From NCBI RefSeq assembly GCF_008831285.2, contig NC_045150.1, positions 4,850,001 through 4,914,000 on the forward strand: DNA of 64,000 bases, given 5' to 3'. This DNA is from Nymphaea colorata. Taxonomy: Eukaryota; Streptophyta; Magnoliopsida; Nymphaeales; Nymphaeaceae. Of the stretch, positions 25,081 through 37,854 are shown one piece after another (position 1 is the stretch's first letter; every line of letters starts with the position of its first letter). Made by a program: the position numbers and the translations under genes. Under the pieces are notes generated by a model that was given only the letters and a program-made list of their open reading frames with translations, had not been told where the DNA came from and made no database searches.

Positions 25081-25359
25081 TAGGCACGTTGGTTAGACAA
25101 TGCTAAGGACTATATGTCCATGTTTTTTCTTTTAGTTTGCTTATTATATATTGTTCATATCAATGGTTTATGTTTTCTTCTTCTTTGTGTGATTTCTATT
25201 TCTGGACCTTGATGTAATGTAATCCACCAAGTTGCCACATATCTATTTTTTGACATGTGGTATACCATCTTATGATGAAAACAACATGCTTGTGAACAAG
25301 AAAACAACATCAAGAATAAAATATGATATATTGATCTATTATATACATAATCCAAAGCA

Positions 25360-26101
25360 AGATCGATGTGATTGCAGATTGCTTCTATGCATCTCATGAT
25401 GAAAACACCAAATACATATCCATTGTTTTATCGGCGTGCTTTCTTATGCAAAAATTGCCACTAAATCTATAAGAATTCTTTCACGATCCATAGATTAGGT
25501 GTATTAGTCAATGCATTTTCATTGAATTGTAGTATAAATAATCTTTCTTGTGCATGTCGAGAATGTATAGTACCCAATGATGGCACTTTTTCCACAATGT
25601 AGGAAGTAGGACCTACAGAATACAATGTCAACACATGAGTGAAGATGAAGTGTGATAAATTGAAGTGAGAATGTCTAATGCATCTGTTGAGTATAGACCA
25701 TTTCAAACGAGCTCAACAAAATGGGGTTGGGAAGCATATTTCTAGCATGCACAAAACCACAACCGAAGGGCTTCTGACAGACTGCACAGTAGGATACATG
25801 AACATAAAGAATGTTCTAATAACAAGCAAGCAATAAATGTATTGCAAAAACTAAACTACCATGACAGCAGGACTAAGAATGCAGCACTTTTCATTCGCTA
25901 CTCTTCATTGCATTAACTCTATTGCATTGTGCAAAACTTGTGAGGAGAAGACAAAATATATGAATGATCCACCTACCATATTCCCTAACGGTAATGTTAA
26001 TGAGAGAGTACTTCCAATATTGCTAATTTATTCATTTGGTTGAGCTCATGGACAATCTGTTATATCATATCACTGAACAACTTTCGTTTCTTCTCCTTCA
26101 T
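25360..26101 (-). pseudogene. Ulp1-like gene b, left-arm copy
   Basis: On the minus strand the frame begins near 26,101 (ATGAAGGAGAAG) and matches the right-arm copy at 46,433-47,205. A conserved block encodes HFIFTHV...LYSVGPTSYIVEKVPSLGTIH. The C-terminal block reads FGVFIMRCIEAICN, the end of a C48 (Ulp1) peptidase, which removes SUMO-like modifiers. In the right copy the active-site motif is GHDCGF; here the Cys codon position is TTT Phe (25,410-25,412) and the preceding Asp is Val. The Cys is therefore lost in this arm only. Stops and indels also break the frame. The Ulp1 label rests on this short C-terminal motif. Confidence 0.55.
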
Positions 26102-26158
26102 TGCTCTCACCTTCTTAAACGGGACAATAGCCTAGAGAAGCAGCACACAATACATCCA

Positions 26159-26245
26159 ATGTATTGTTGGATGCAGGTACACTAAATGTATTGCTCTCAA
26201 CTTTTTGTCATGCTACATTTAGTGTACCTGCATCCAACAATACAT
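26159..26245. repeat. Perfect 32-bp inverted repeat with 23-base loop
   Basis: The arms 26,159-26,190 and 26,214-26,245 are exact reverse complements (ATGTATTGTTGGATGCAGG... against ...CCTGCATCCAACAATACAT). The right arm of the large duplication has only a single relative of this sequence near 46,325, so the hairpin formed after the duplication. Confidence 0.9.
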
Positions 26246-26429
26246 TTATCTTACACGCGTGCTCTTGCTAGAGAAGCAGCACACAATAATACATGTCGAA
26301 GAAGTACCTTGTCATTTGTGTGCCAGATAAATAAGCGATAGTGCAGACGACAGTACAAACATATGTTCCTTGGACATTGTCCATCTTGCAGTTATCAATT
26401 GCTTCAATTTAATGCAACTACTGCAATGG

Positions 26430-26990
<561 letters not shown>

Positions 26991-27039
26991 TGTTTATACA
27001 TATACATACATGACAACCATATGTTTATGTTAGAGTTGA

Positions 27040-27400
27040 GATAATGTTTTTATATTTATTGTTTACATTAGAGTTGAGATAATGTTGTTTATGCTAAAGT
27101 TAAGACAATGTTGTTTATGTTAAAGATGAGATAATGTTGTTATATGTATTGTTCATGTTAGAGCTGAGATAATGTTGTTTATATTACAGCTAAGATAATG
27201 TTCTTATATGTATTGTGGATGTTAGAGCTGAGTTAATGTTGTTTATGTTTGAGTTGAGATAATGTTGTTATATATATTGTGCACGTTAGAGCTGAGATAA
27301 TGTTGTTTATGTTAGATATGAGATAATACTGTAATATGTATTGTGCACATTATAGCTGAGATATAATGTGAGATAATTTTGTTTATGCTAATATATACAT
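27040..27400. repeat. Array B, left arm
   Basis: A degenerate tandem repeat of GTTAGAGTTGAGATAATG followed by TTGTTATATGTATTGTGCAC, with single and double unit spacing. The mirror array is at 45,240-45,640. Confidence 0.85.
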
Positions 27401-27479
27401 CTTAATATAACAAAAATTTTGAAAAAAAATTGTGTTTCTCAAAAAAAAAGTGGTATCCTAAAAAGGAGGTGATTAGATG

Positions 27480-28705
27480 TTAAAAATGGGCAGGAACAAA
27501 AAAGACATGGTTTTCTATAATAGAGGCAGTTTCAAATAGATTAGGGCAAAAGGAAAGATTGTCTCTAGCAATAACAAAAAAAGATTGTCTCCATAAAGAA
27601 TGACTCCAACAAAAAAAACGATCATCTCCAGTAGAAAGAAATAAAGTCTCCATGATGAGGGAGAAGAAAACCCTCAATGTCAAAAAACTACCCAACTTTA
27701 AAATGAGAATGACGCATTCCACCAAAAGTCTAGATGCCCACTCCAGCAAACCAACCAGCGACACCAGCAAACTAGCAGTCATTCCAACCAGGATGATACA
27801 TTCTCAAAAAAAAAGTCACCTAGGCTGAGTCTACAATAGTTAGAAGAAGGAAACCCAATGACAATCTACTCGCTATTTACATCGAAGATTTTCTCCCAGC
27901 ATGTAAGCAAGGTTACTATGAAGTTTGTTTTTTGACATTTTAGAGTGCAAGCGTGTGAATCTAGGCCTTTGAAGGTATGTTATAAGGGCAAGTTTCATGG
28001 TACATATCCTTGATCTTGCTTGCTTCCGTTACATATCCTTCATCTTGCCAAAAAAAAAAAATTATTTTTCATACTAACAGATATATAACAGTATGCTGCG
28101 CAACATCCATTGACGAATGATAGTGTCATTCTTATGACAAAAGCTATACAAAAGAATTTGGGAAGGACAACAGCCTTGCTGAAGTTGACATGGTTGTTCC
28201 TTTTTCTATATTTCCCTAACTCTCTGCCACCTTTTTTTTCCTTACTCACCTTCTTGTACCACTCATGTGATTCAGCTCTTACTTTTTTGCATCTGGGAGA
28301 CACAAAAATATTGGGTGTTGTATGTCATCCATAACGTGAAAAAACAAATGCAGATATACTACCCATCCTTAGGCTATGACAACTTTCAAATAGCGGAAGA
28401 CCTTTACAGATTGGTAGTCAACTTAACCTTAAATGTCTTTAAGATAAATTGTGTCTAGTGTGTTAGAAATTTCGGTTCTTCTGCAGAGGTATTGCATGGA
28501 AAACATCTTCGGCATCAAGACATTGAAGTACTACAAACTTGCTTTAGTTAAATGTCCACAGCAAAGAAACAACTATGACTATGGTGTTTTTGTGATGAAA
28601 TACATGCATGAGATATCGAGTGCAAGGAAGCCTAACTTTACCCAAGCTGATGTTATTAGGATGATTAGAAAATCATATGGAAACATGCTTGTGATAGCTA
28701 GATAG
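27480..28705 (+). pseudogene. Ulp1-like gene a, left-arm copy
   Basis: The first part (27,480-27,840) matches the right-arm N-terminal region, and the peptidase part follows at 28,130-28,705. There KYWVLYVIHNVKKQMQIYY, PSLGYDNFQIAEDLYR and QQRNNYDYGVFVMKYMHEI align with the C48 Ulp1 core. The expected catalytic His before Trp is Tyr. The Asp of the I-x-D-S-L-G motif is not visible, and the catalytic Cys is Tyr (codon 28,580-28,582). The frame is interrupted several times. Normal members cleave SUMO from proteins; this copy would not. Similar Ulp-like passengers are known from Mutator-like elements (Kaonashi group). Confidence 0.72.
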
Positions 28706-28729
28706 ATTGAAACATAAAAAAACTTATTA

Positions 28730-28902
28730 ACTTATCCTTGTCGTGAACTCAAAGAAACATTCTATTTTTGTTATCTTATTCATGTAATGAACTCAAGAGA
28801 AGCAATCCATTTTTGCTATCTTATGTCTATCATTATTTTTTTTATTATATCCATTTTATTATCTCATTGTCTTGTAACCATTTCTGTTGTTGCATTAGAC
28901 TC
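28730..28902. repeat. Array C, left arm, part before the copia insertion
   Basis: The sequence GTTATCTTATTCATGTAATG, and then TATCTCATTGTCTTGTAACC, begins a ~75-bp degenerate tandem repeat that continues after the copia element at 33,971. The last bases GACTC (28,898-28,902) are the copia target duplication. Confidence 0.7.
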
Positions 28903-29322
28903 TACAAAACCACACGCCAGGAAGAAGAATGAGATAGAGAGAGAAAGGAGAAGACAACAAAGATTTTAATGTGGTTCGACCTTTGTTCTACGTCCACAAT
29001 GGAGGGTGTCTCTTTCTTGTTAAAGTTTACAAGACAAGAGACTTTCTTTTGTAGTCAATTTACATGTCCATCAATCACATATTTGTTGGGATTTGATTTG
29101 ATTACAGAATCACACGTTTCCCCTTTTTCAATTGCTAAACATAGAATATCCTAATCTTTTGTAGCAGTCTTGTTGGCCTGGGCGTTATCTTTGGTATGTA
29201 CATGATTTCTTGTGGATCTGATATGGGCGAGATCTCCTCCAGCTGCAGACATGTGAGCTTGGATGTTATCACTTCCAGAAACATTCATGGAGCTGTCGAG
29301 TATGTCATGTTGTGGTTTAATA
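28903..29322 (-). repeat. 3' LTR of the copia element
   Basis: 420 bp, TACAAAACCAC at one end and TGTGGTTTAATA at the other, directly repeated at 33,551-33,970. Confidence 0.92.
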
Positions 29323-29331
29323 TCCCCCCTC
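29323..29331 (-). other. Polypurine tract of the copia element
   Basis: On the minus strand GAGGGGGGA immediately precedes the 3' LTR (TATTAAACC). Position and composition fit a plus-strand primer. Confidence 0.8.
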
Positions 29332-29334
29332 AAG

Positions 29335-31745
29335 ATGAACGCTCGGGAAAGAGCGTTAAGCTTGAATCTAAGATTGTTCAAAGTAGGTTGAGCAAGAGGC
29401 TTGGTGAGGATGTTCGCCAGTTGATCAGCACTAGGTATAGTAGACTTGAAGATGATTCTTAGCGATATGATCGCAAACAAAGTGAACATCAATCTCAATA
29501 AGCTTGCTTCTATTATGAAAAACTGGATTGGAGGAGAGAGAGAGGCAGCACTGATGTTGTCACACCATAGACGAGGAACGTTTGGCATAGTAATATGTAA
29601 TTCCTTGAGTAAAAATGTGAGCCATAAAACCTCAGAAGAACAGGATGCTAGAGCATGGTATTCAGCTTCAGTGCTTGATCGAGCAACAGAAGGCTGTTTG
29701 AGGGCAGACCAAAAAACAAGAGATGATCCTCTAAAGATGGCAAAACCTCCAGTAGACTTACGATCATCAATATTGCCAACCCAGTCGGCATCAGTGTAAG
29801 CATCAATGTGAAAAGTGGTGGCCGGATTTAAAAGAAGACCACAAGATAGGGTGGCCTTGACATAGCATAAAATACGCTTGACAGCAGTCATGTGAATAGT
29901 AGTAGGCAGTTGCATGTACTGACACACTTTGTTAACAACAAAGGAGAGATCAGCCATGTGAGCGTAAGATATTGCAGTGCGCCAACAAGTTGTTGATATG
30001 GAGTGCGATCAGAAAGAGACTCCCCAGCATGTTTTGACAGTTTTAAAGTGGTCGACATAGGCGTGCAGTGAGGTTTTGCATTAATCATATTTGCTTTCTG
30101 CAGAAGATCAAACATATACTTTTCTTGAGAAAGAAATAAACCCTTGGAGGAGAAAGTCGCCTGAATTCCCAAAAAATAGTGCAGTAGGCCAAGATCTTTA
30201 ATGCCAAATTCTTGATCTAGAGTGTTCATGATGGACTTGATCATAGTATCATTATTTCCTGTAATAATGATATCATCAACATAGATCAAGATATATAAAG
30301 TGGAATCGGATCGCACCTGCATAAAAAGAAAGGAATCCACTTTTGAGCCAACAAACCCCAACGTAACCAAAAAAAAAAAATAGTAAGTTGTTGGAAACAA
30401 GCACAGGGAGACTGTTTTAAACCGTAAATAGCCTTACGCAGTTGACAAACATGATGAGGAAAACGATCATCGATGAAGCCCAGTGGCTGAGCCATATATA
30501 CCTTCTCAGTAAGAACGTCATGAAGGAAAGCATTGTGAACATCAAGTTGCCAAACAGTCTAGCCAAAAGTAATGGCAAAGTGAGAAGAACACGTATAGAA
30601 GTATGTTTGACTACGGGACTGAAGGTTTCAAAGTAGTCAACACCATGTTCTTGAGTGTAGCCCTTAGCCACTAAGCGAGCCTTTCTAGTGTGCCATCAGC
30701 TTCCTTTTTAATACAAAAAACTCATTTCGAGCCAATGATATTAGTAGAGGGAGGCGGTGATACAAGAGTCCATGTGTGATTCTTGTATAGAGCTGCAAGT
30801 TCGTCTTTCATGGCTTGAACCCAATGAGTGTGCTTGACGGCTTGAGACGTAGTACGAGGTTCAGTTTCAGAGTTTAGATGGGTGAGATGAGCGGGGAGAT
30901 TTGGAGATGATGTAGGTTTTTGGCTTAAGAGAACTAGTTTGGGACCGAGTGAGCATGTGGTGAGAGTGATGCGGTCTAGAGGGTGGTGAAGGGTTCAGCG
31001 GTGAAGGATTAGGTGGTGAATGGGTCGGTGAGGGTGGAGGTTCAGATTGTATGTCCTGAACAATGTTGGAGGGTGAATGAATGGGAGGGATTGGTGGTAG
31101 GGACTATGTACTATTTGGTGAATGGTGCAAGGGTGTGAGAGAGGAACGGTTTGAGAGAGGTGGTATGCTTGGGGAGGGCATGGTAATGACTAAGGGCTGT
31201 GGAGGTTTACTTGGTAGGGGTTGGGCTGGTGGCACCAAGGTTTTAAAGGGATATACACTTTCATCAAAAACCACATGTTTGCTGGTAAGGAGTTTGCTCG
31301 TATCTCGATCAAAGCAAATGTATCCTTTGTGTGTGCTGCTATATCCAAAAAAGACATGTTGCTCGCTGTGAAACTGCAGTTTATGAGTGTTGAAATCACA
31401 TAAACAAGGATAACAGACACATCCAAAAACCTTTAGAAACTTATAATCAAGAGAGTGTTTGAACAAAACTCGATATGGTGACTTCATTTTGAGGACCCTA
31501 GTTGGCATTCTATTGATCAAGAAAACAACAGCTCTAAAGGCAAAGTCCCAATACTTGTAAGGTAAATTGGCATGTGCAAGTAGAGTTCATCCGATGTCAA
31601 CTATATGCATGTGTTTGCATTCTATGCTGCCATTTTTCTAATGAGCATGTGGGCATGCAACTCTATGAACAATACCAATTTGTTTGATATAGGTGGAAAC
31701 AATGTGATATTCTCCTCCCCAATTGCTTTGAACAACCTTGATTTT
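29335..31745 (-). pseudogene. Copia integrase end, reverse transcriptase and RNase H
   Basis: Pieces in three frames read in order. The integrase tail is at 31,104-31,520 (RMPTRVLKMKSPYRVLF, FLKVFGCVCYP). RT starts at 30,417-30,671 ([20 protein letters not shown]), continues at 30,286-30,495 ([19 protein letters not shown]) and reaches the catalytic YVDD at 30,272-30,283 in 29,888-30,400. RNase H is at 29,335-29,957 (DAYTDADWVGNIDDRKSTG, SSTEAEYHAL, LWCDN, ADQLANILTKPL). At least four frame changes disable it. The last frame runs through the PPT into the LTR. Confidence 0.9.
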
Positions 31746-33533
31746 TCAATCAAATTGATGTTCTACCATAACTTGAAACATTTTAAAGGCGAAAAAAACA
31801 TCTGATCTATTTTTGATAATATAAATCCAAGAGAAACGAGAGAAGACATCCATGAAATCAACACAATAGCTATAACCATGCAAAGATGTGGTAGCAGTCG
31901 GTCCCCAAACATCAGTAAAAATCAAATCAAGTGGAGCATTAATTTTATGTAGTGTTTGAGCAAAAGGAAGAACATGACTTTTCCCTCTTTGACATGCATC
32001 GCATATTTGATTATGAGATTTGTTGTCAATAGGTAAGTCAAATTTATTCAAAACATGCATCACAATTCTAAAATCTGGATGTCCCAAACGATTATGCCAA
32101 TCACCAACTGAGACCCGTTCTTCTACAAGTGTTGTTTTCTGGTGAGCTCCATGTTGTTGTAACTTCAGTTGATACAATCCTCCTTTATTTGATCCCTCTA
32201 GAAGTTTCTCCCCTGTTGTCTGATTTTTAACATAACAATGATTTGCATCAAATTCAAAAACAATGTTATTGTCATGGGCAAATTTATGCACAGATAGAAG
32301 ATTTTTAGAGATAGTAGGAACATGCAGCACATTGTTTATAAAAAATCTTGAATCTAAGTTGTAGAGAGAGACATTACCAACATTCTTGATTTGAAGACCA
32401 GCATTATTTCTAACTCTCAGTTGATCTTGCCCATGATATTTTGAGTGAACGGAGAGATTGTTTAAGTCAGCCGTCACGTGATGGGTAGCACTGGTGTGGG
32501 GATACCAGAATCCGTTATCTGTTTGAGGTATGGTTTCCATATGATAAGCTTTTGGGGATGAAGACACCTTTTGGAACTTATATAACTTGCAGTTTAACGC
32601 ACCATGTCCTAATTTCCTGCAAGCTTGACATACGGTTCGGCATTGAGAAGTGAAGTGGCCACGATTTCCGCAAGCATGGCAACTGACATTTTTATCCTGA
32701 GGATGGATTCTTGGATGCCCTCTTTGCTGCTCATTCTTTCCACAGTAATTGGGATTCTTGAAGTTTTGTCGGTGTGCTACATAGGCTGAAGGATCCTCAA
32801 GGTTTCCAGATTTCGAAATTTTAGAATCTTGAATAAGAAGCAAAGAATATAATTCCTCCAAGTTTATGGGATCGACACGAGTGCACAACAAAACTTTCAA
32901 GGTGCCATATTCGTCACTAGGAAGACCATAAAGAATATTCATGACAAAATCCTCTTCATCTACTGGTTTGGAGGCCATGGCTAGCTGATGAGCTATGTCT
33001 TTAGCTTTGTGAAAATATATTGTTATGGATTCATTTCCTTTTTCCAGGTTTTGTAGGGCAGATTTAAGTTGTTGCACCTTTGTTCTAGATTGAGCAGCAT
33101 AGATGCGTTTTATGGTGGTCCAGACTTTGTATGACGAGTCAAGACCTACAACTTGACTATGGACGACTTCACTGAGCGATAAAATGATCCAACTTAACAA
33201 TAGTTGGTCACCTCGATGCCATTCCAAGAAGGCTGGATTTAAGATAGTTCTTTTGTCATCTTCACTAGGCAAGAACTCGTTTGGACATTTGAACGACCCA
33301 TCAATATATCCCATTATATTATAACTCTTAAGCAAAATGAACTAAAATCCCCAAAGCAAGTAGTTGTCGGAAGACAATTTGATGGATAAAAAATGTTGAA
33401 GACTAGTTGGGGCAGGTATGATAGAGAAGATCAGATCTGAAAATGGCAGATTCATATTGTTGAAACCAGACTTTGTTGATCCCACAACTGTGTTGTAGGA
33501 GTCTCCTTCTGGTGTTGCTGGTTGATTGGCCAT
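31746..33533 (-). pseudogene. Copia gag, protease and integrase
   Basis: Translation starts at MANQPATPEGD (33,533), five bases after the PBS. A TAG at 33,342-33,344 interrupts gag after SSDNYLLWGF; the frame resumes unchanged for 529 codons. Gag has two zinc knuckles (CHACGNRGHFTSQC, CQACRKLGHGALNC). The protease box reads WYPHTSATHHVTADL, whereas copia proteases carry Asp-Ser-Gly at HTS, so the active site is lost. Integrase follows with its HHCC finger (WHNRLGHP, CDACQRGKSH) and FTDVWGPT, containing the first catalytic Asp. The frame ends after VEHQFD at 31,746. Confidence 0.92.
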
Positions 33534-33538
33534 AACTA

Positions 33539-33550
33539 GCTCTGATACCA
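33539..33550 (-). promoter_or_regulatory. Primer-binding site of the copia element (initiator tRNA-Met)
   Basis: The minus strand reads TGGTATCAGAGC, the standard complement of the plant initiator Met tRNA 3' end, directly next to the 5' LTR. Confidence 0.92.
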
Positions 33551-33970
33551 TACAAAACCACACGCTAGGAAGAAGAACGAGATAGAGAGAGAAAGGAGAA
33601 GACAACAAAGATTTTAACGTGGTTCAACCTTTAACGTGGTTCAACGATAGGAAGGTGTCTCTTTCTTGTTAAATTTTACAAGACAAGAGACTCTCTCTTA
33701 TAGTCAATTTACATGTCCATCAATCCCATATTGTTGGGATTTGATTTGATTATAGAATCGCACGTTTTCCCTTTTTTAGTTGTTATACATAGATTATCCT
33801 CATTTTTTGTAGCAATCTTGTTGGCCTGGGCGTTATCTTTGGTATGTACTTGATTTCTTATGGATCTGATATGGGCGAGAACTCCTCCAGCTGCAGATGT
33901 GTGAGCTTGGACGTTATCACTTCCAGCGATAGTCATGGAGCTGCCGAGTATGTCCTGTTGTGGTTTAATA
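33551..33970 (-). repeat. 5' LTR of the copia element
   Basis: 420 bp, pair of 28,903-29,322. It contains a short local duplication (AACGTGGTTCAACCTTT followed by AACGTGGTTCAACG at about 33,617-33,647) absent from the other LTR. Confidence 0.92.
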
Positions 33971-34520
33971 GACTCATTATCTCGTAACCATTACTCTTGT
34001 TACGTTATTACATTATTTTGTCTCTGTTCACTTATCGCCTTTTTTATAGATGTTTTGTTATCTCATTCTCTCGTATCTCATTAACCGTTACTGCCGTTAC
34101 ATTAGACGCATTGTTAATTCATTCTCTCATTTTGTAGTAACCATTCCTATTGTTATGATATTGCATTATTTTTTCTTTGTTTATGTATCACCTTCTTTGT
34201 AGACATGTTGTTACGTCATTCTCTTGTAACCATTGCTGTTGTTATGTTATCGCATTATTTCATTTCGTTTATATATTGCCTTCTTTGTAAATGCATTGTT
34301 ATCTTATTCTGTCGTAACCAATATTGCCATTATGGTATCACAATTTTTTGTCTCTGTTTATGTATCACCTTCTTTGTAAATGTGTTATCTTATTCTCTTA
34401 TAATCATTCCTACCATTCCTGTTTGTTATTGTATGACATAACCACATTCACAGAAGCATGTGATAATGACTGTTACTTTAGACATAACCACATTCACAAA
34501 AGCATGTGATAATGGCTGTT
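33971..34520. repeat. Array C, left arm, part after the copia insertion
   Basis: About seven degenerate units of ~75 bp with TTATCTCATTCTCTCGTAAC, a CATT...TTGTTA segment, GCATTATTTC, and TTTATGTATCACCTTCTTTG. The mirror array is at 43,430-44,020. At 34,430-34,520 a 45-bp stretch (GACATAACCACATTCACA) is directly duplicated. Confidence 0.82.
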
Positions 34521-34539
34521 ACTTTAAGACAATCATTTA

Positions 34540-36912
34540 ATGTATGATACATTGCAAAAGCTGGGTACATGACTAAGATTTTTGCCCATTTTGTGTGATA
34601 TTATTGTGAGAGCTAACTACAACTGGGAAGGACCAATTGAATCCATGTGGTTCTGTAACGATTAAACAAAATAGAGAATCAAAATATGCTTAAAGTTAGC
34701 ATACAAAATACTTATAATATAAAACACTTACCAAGAGTTTTGTAAAACCGACTCGATCATATGGATTTTGTATATGTATAAACAACATACAAGTCTCAAT
34801 TGCACTTTTTGTAAATGTAACATACTCAACAACTTAAGGATAATTTTCTTGCTTGATTTTTTCTCGTGACCTATTTTCCAAGGGCACTTTTTGTCCTATG
34901 CAAACTCCTATTAGATATTAGTTTCCTCTTCAAACTATTGACTGGTTGTATCGTGTGACCCTAGACTTATTGAACATGATATTAATACCATAACCATGAC
35001 TCTTTTTCTCCAAAGGGTTTAACGTGATGAAACGTATTGTTTTGGGCTGGCTTCTAATTGTTGCATCGTTGTCACGTCATAGAGTCGAAACATTCTCTAG
35101 AGCTTCTTTTGCCAACTATGTTATGTATTCATAAGTCCAGTCATTTCTTGTTGTCAGGTTCTTAATATACGTCGGTGTTCTGCACAGGTGATGGTAGCGG
35201 AACAAGCTACGAGACTTAAGACCATGACCGAAAGAAATTTTATGGCAAATCTTTATTATCTCCAACTATGCATTTTTGGTCCATCTTCTTAGGACGTATC
35301 TCTCTAGCAGTTCCTGGCTGAATGTTTCGACATAAAATACCTTTAAGTTTATATTTCTTACAAGAACATTCGACATCACATGTTTCAATATGATAGGTCA
35401 CAAATGCATCATTGGTCTTAGTCGAATTTCTCTTCCTTTTGATCACATGATGTACACAACAACTTTTTTGTTGTGCAAGTAATTCGATATCACAATTAGT
35501 CATTTGAGTGACCTCTTTCTTAAACCATTCAAATGTAGTTGGTGTATACATAACTGCTGTCAGACAATGATATTCATACCCAGACTGTGAGGTCAAAACA
35601 CAAATGCTTTCACATCTTCTTTGAGCTCGCATTCTCTAAGACCATCCAAAAACATGTCATAGTGTTCCATGAATCAAGATATTTATAAGCAAAAGTACAC
35701 TCCCCTTTTAGTGCAACATGCATGCTCTCTACTCTTTGTGTGTTTATCATGCCAGCACAGAAGTATTGTTTTCCATATGCCAACTCCCACTTTTCTTTGT
35801 CATCATACAATTTTTGAAGTCATCTACTCTTGTAGTTATATACTTCAATCATTTGTGTTTACATAAATTCGAATGTCTCACCATCTTCACGCTGAATAAC
35901 ATATTTTGCAAACCTCTCCTTAAACTAGTCTTATGATTCATTACATGTTTTATGTTCTTTGATACATTATAGAATATATGCCACAAGCACAAAAAATGAT
36001 ATGCCTTTGGCCATATGAAGGACATTGCAGCTGCTATTGCACTGTCACCATCCATCAGTACAACTTTTGTGGTACTTCCCGTTGATGGCCTCAATGAATA
36101 CCTTGAACAACCACTCATATGTTCAAGTGGTCTTGACCTTTGTGGTACTTTAAAATGATGGTTCACCTCTACAAACTAGGCAAAATGGGCCAACCATAGG
36201 TATTGACCTTCATGGTTGTGTCAAAAACAAGAACATCATTGAAACTTGGATAGTGTACCCTATACCTTGAGTTTATCCAGAAGACATTTGTGGCATAACT
36301 ATCATCAATTATCTGCATGACACTTTAGAAACATGTTTCTTTGCTTAATCTTTTCTGAATGCATTCAACTAATGCCATAAATTTTCTTCATTGATTTTGT
36401 CTTCTTTCTCTTCAAGTGGTTTATGATCCATGCGTGTGAACATTCTCATGACATCCTTTTAGTTTATCAAACAGATCATATGCCTTCCTTGGCAGTATGC
36501 CTACACCAAAAACCAACTCACTCATTTCAAATGCGATGCTGATAATTTTCAATGCGACCTCAACATGTGGCTCATGCGAGAAGGTGCCAATAGATGGTTG
36601 TGTTCAATCGCCACTGCGCACCAGTATTTTTCATTTAGATGCCTTGCTAGCTCTAAATTTACATGACAACCACACTTTGTATCAATTCTTTGCTTCTTTA
36701 CATGGACTTGATGTTTTTCATGCTTCTTTTGAACAAACATATGACCTCAGAACCATTGAACCTATGATACAAAGCATAAGAGTTGTAGGAACTATATGTT
36801 GCGTCTTCCATCTCAAACTCCATTCCTATAGTAGGAGCACATTCTTTGGTATTTCTCATTTCCTCATAGAAGGACTCAATCTCTTGTTTTCTACCAAAAA
36901 AAGATGATGACG
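34540..36912 (-). pseudogene. FAR1-type Mutator-like transposase, left-arm copy
   Basis: On the minus strand, 36,549-36,906 encodes the FAR1 DNA-binding start (EMSYSSYNSYAL-like, then MFVQKKHEKHQVHVK, CGCHVNLELARHL and AIEHNHLLAPSRMSHML). Next come EWLFKVFIEAI near 36,100 and the MULE core with VLMDGDSAIAAA and FLCLWHIFYNVSKNIKHV (35,849-36,166). WELAYGKQYFCAGMINTQRVES lies at 35,610-35,810, and a SWIM-type end CDVECSCKKYKLKGILCRN at about 35,330 has Asn where His is expected. Frameshifts (for example between 36,100 and 36,060) and stops disable it. The normal protein cuts and moves the element; FHY3/FAR1 light-signalling factors are domesticated relatives. Confidence 0.82.
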
Positions 36913-37781
36913 TGTTTGCATCCTCAAAAATGTTTTTTGGTTTTTGGAGTGCTCTAGAAAAATGAGGTTTATTTTAAACAAGAGAGAAAGGGACTCGCCC
37001 GTCAGTACGAGGACCTGATGCCTTTACCGGGGATAATCAATCTAAGGGCTATGTTTATTTTTTATGCATTTCGTTTTAGCTTAAACATCTTTTTCATTAT
37101 AAATGTGGTGTTGTGTTTAAGAAAATGTTGAAGAATTGATATCTCAAATTTTTGAGAAAATTTTTGAAGAGCCATTTGAGAATGTGAAACATTTTGTTTT
37201 GAGAAATCTTTAACTTGATAAATATTTACAAATATTGTTTGGAATCATTTGAAGATCACTTTTGAAATCTCTTTAGTGTTTTCTTAAGACTTTAAGTAGG
37301 TTCGAGATTTTGCTCTAATTTGATTACTACCTTGTTATAACTCCATCTCATCTTCTTTTAGTTCTTTTAGAGATGTACTTATGATCATTTGTGATGTTAA
37401 GTGAACGTGAATGTGAATGTATGGATGCATTGGCCCTACATGGTTAGAAGAAATCATTCATTCCTACCATGACATTCATTTAGAAGCATTCCTACCACCA
37501 CATACATTTAAGTTTCTCATTTTATAATTTTTATGAAGGAAGAAAACTTTTTGAAAATGGAATAGGTTGTCGACCATCAAACATAATTCCAATATTAGGT
37601 TATTACTTGAGTTTTGGTATTGATGAAGTCAGCAATTGAAAAGATCTTGGGAGAAAATATTTCAAAAGAATGGAAAAGAGGAAAAACTTTAATAGAAGAG
37701 GAATATGGAGAAAAAGAGACAGAAAAATTACTAAACAAATGATTTAAAAGAGAGAGAGAGATACGTATACATGTACATACT

Positions 37782-37854
<73 letters not shown>

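Larger units (their letters stand above)
28903..33970 (-). mobile_element. Ty1/copia element, structurally complete but mutated
   Basis: The 5,068-bp element has two LTRs of equal length, a PBS, a PPT and a 5-bp target duplication GACTC (28,898-28,902 and 33,971-33,975). The order on the minus strand is gag, protease, integrase, RT, RNase H, as in copia. Two zinc knuckles in gag suggest the Ale/Retrofit type, but this is tentative. The polyprotein has a nonsense codon near the start, a lost protease active site and several RT frameshifts. The LTRs differ by many substitutions, so the insertion is not recent. LTR ends are TA...TA instead of TG...CA. Confidence 0.93.

Noticed and set aside
29196-29799. 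Plus-strand ORFs of 88 and 117 codons
   Set aside because: They are antisense to the copia RNase H region and have no independent support.
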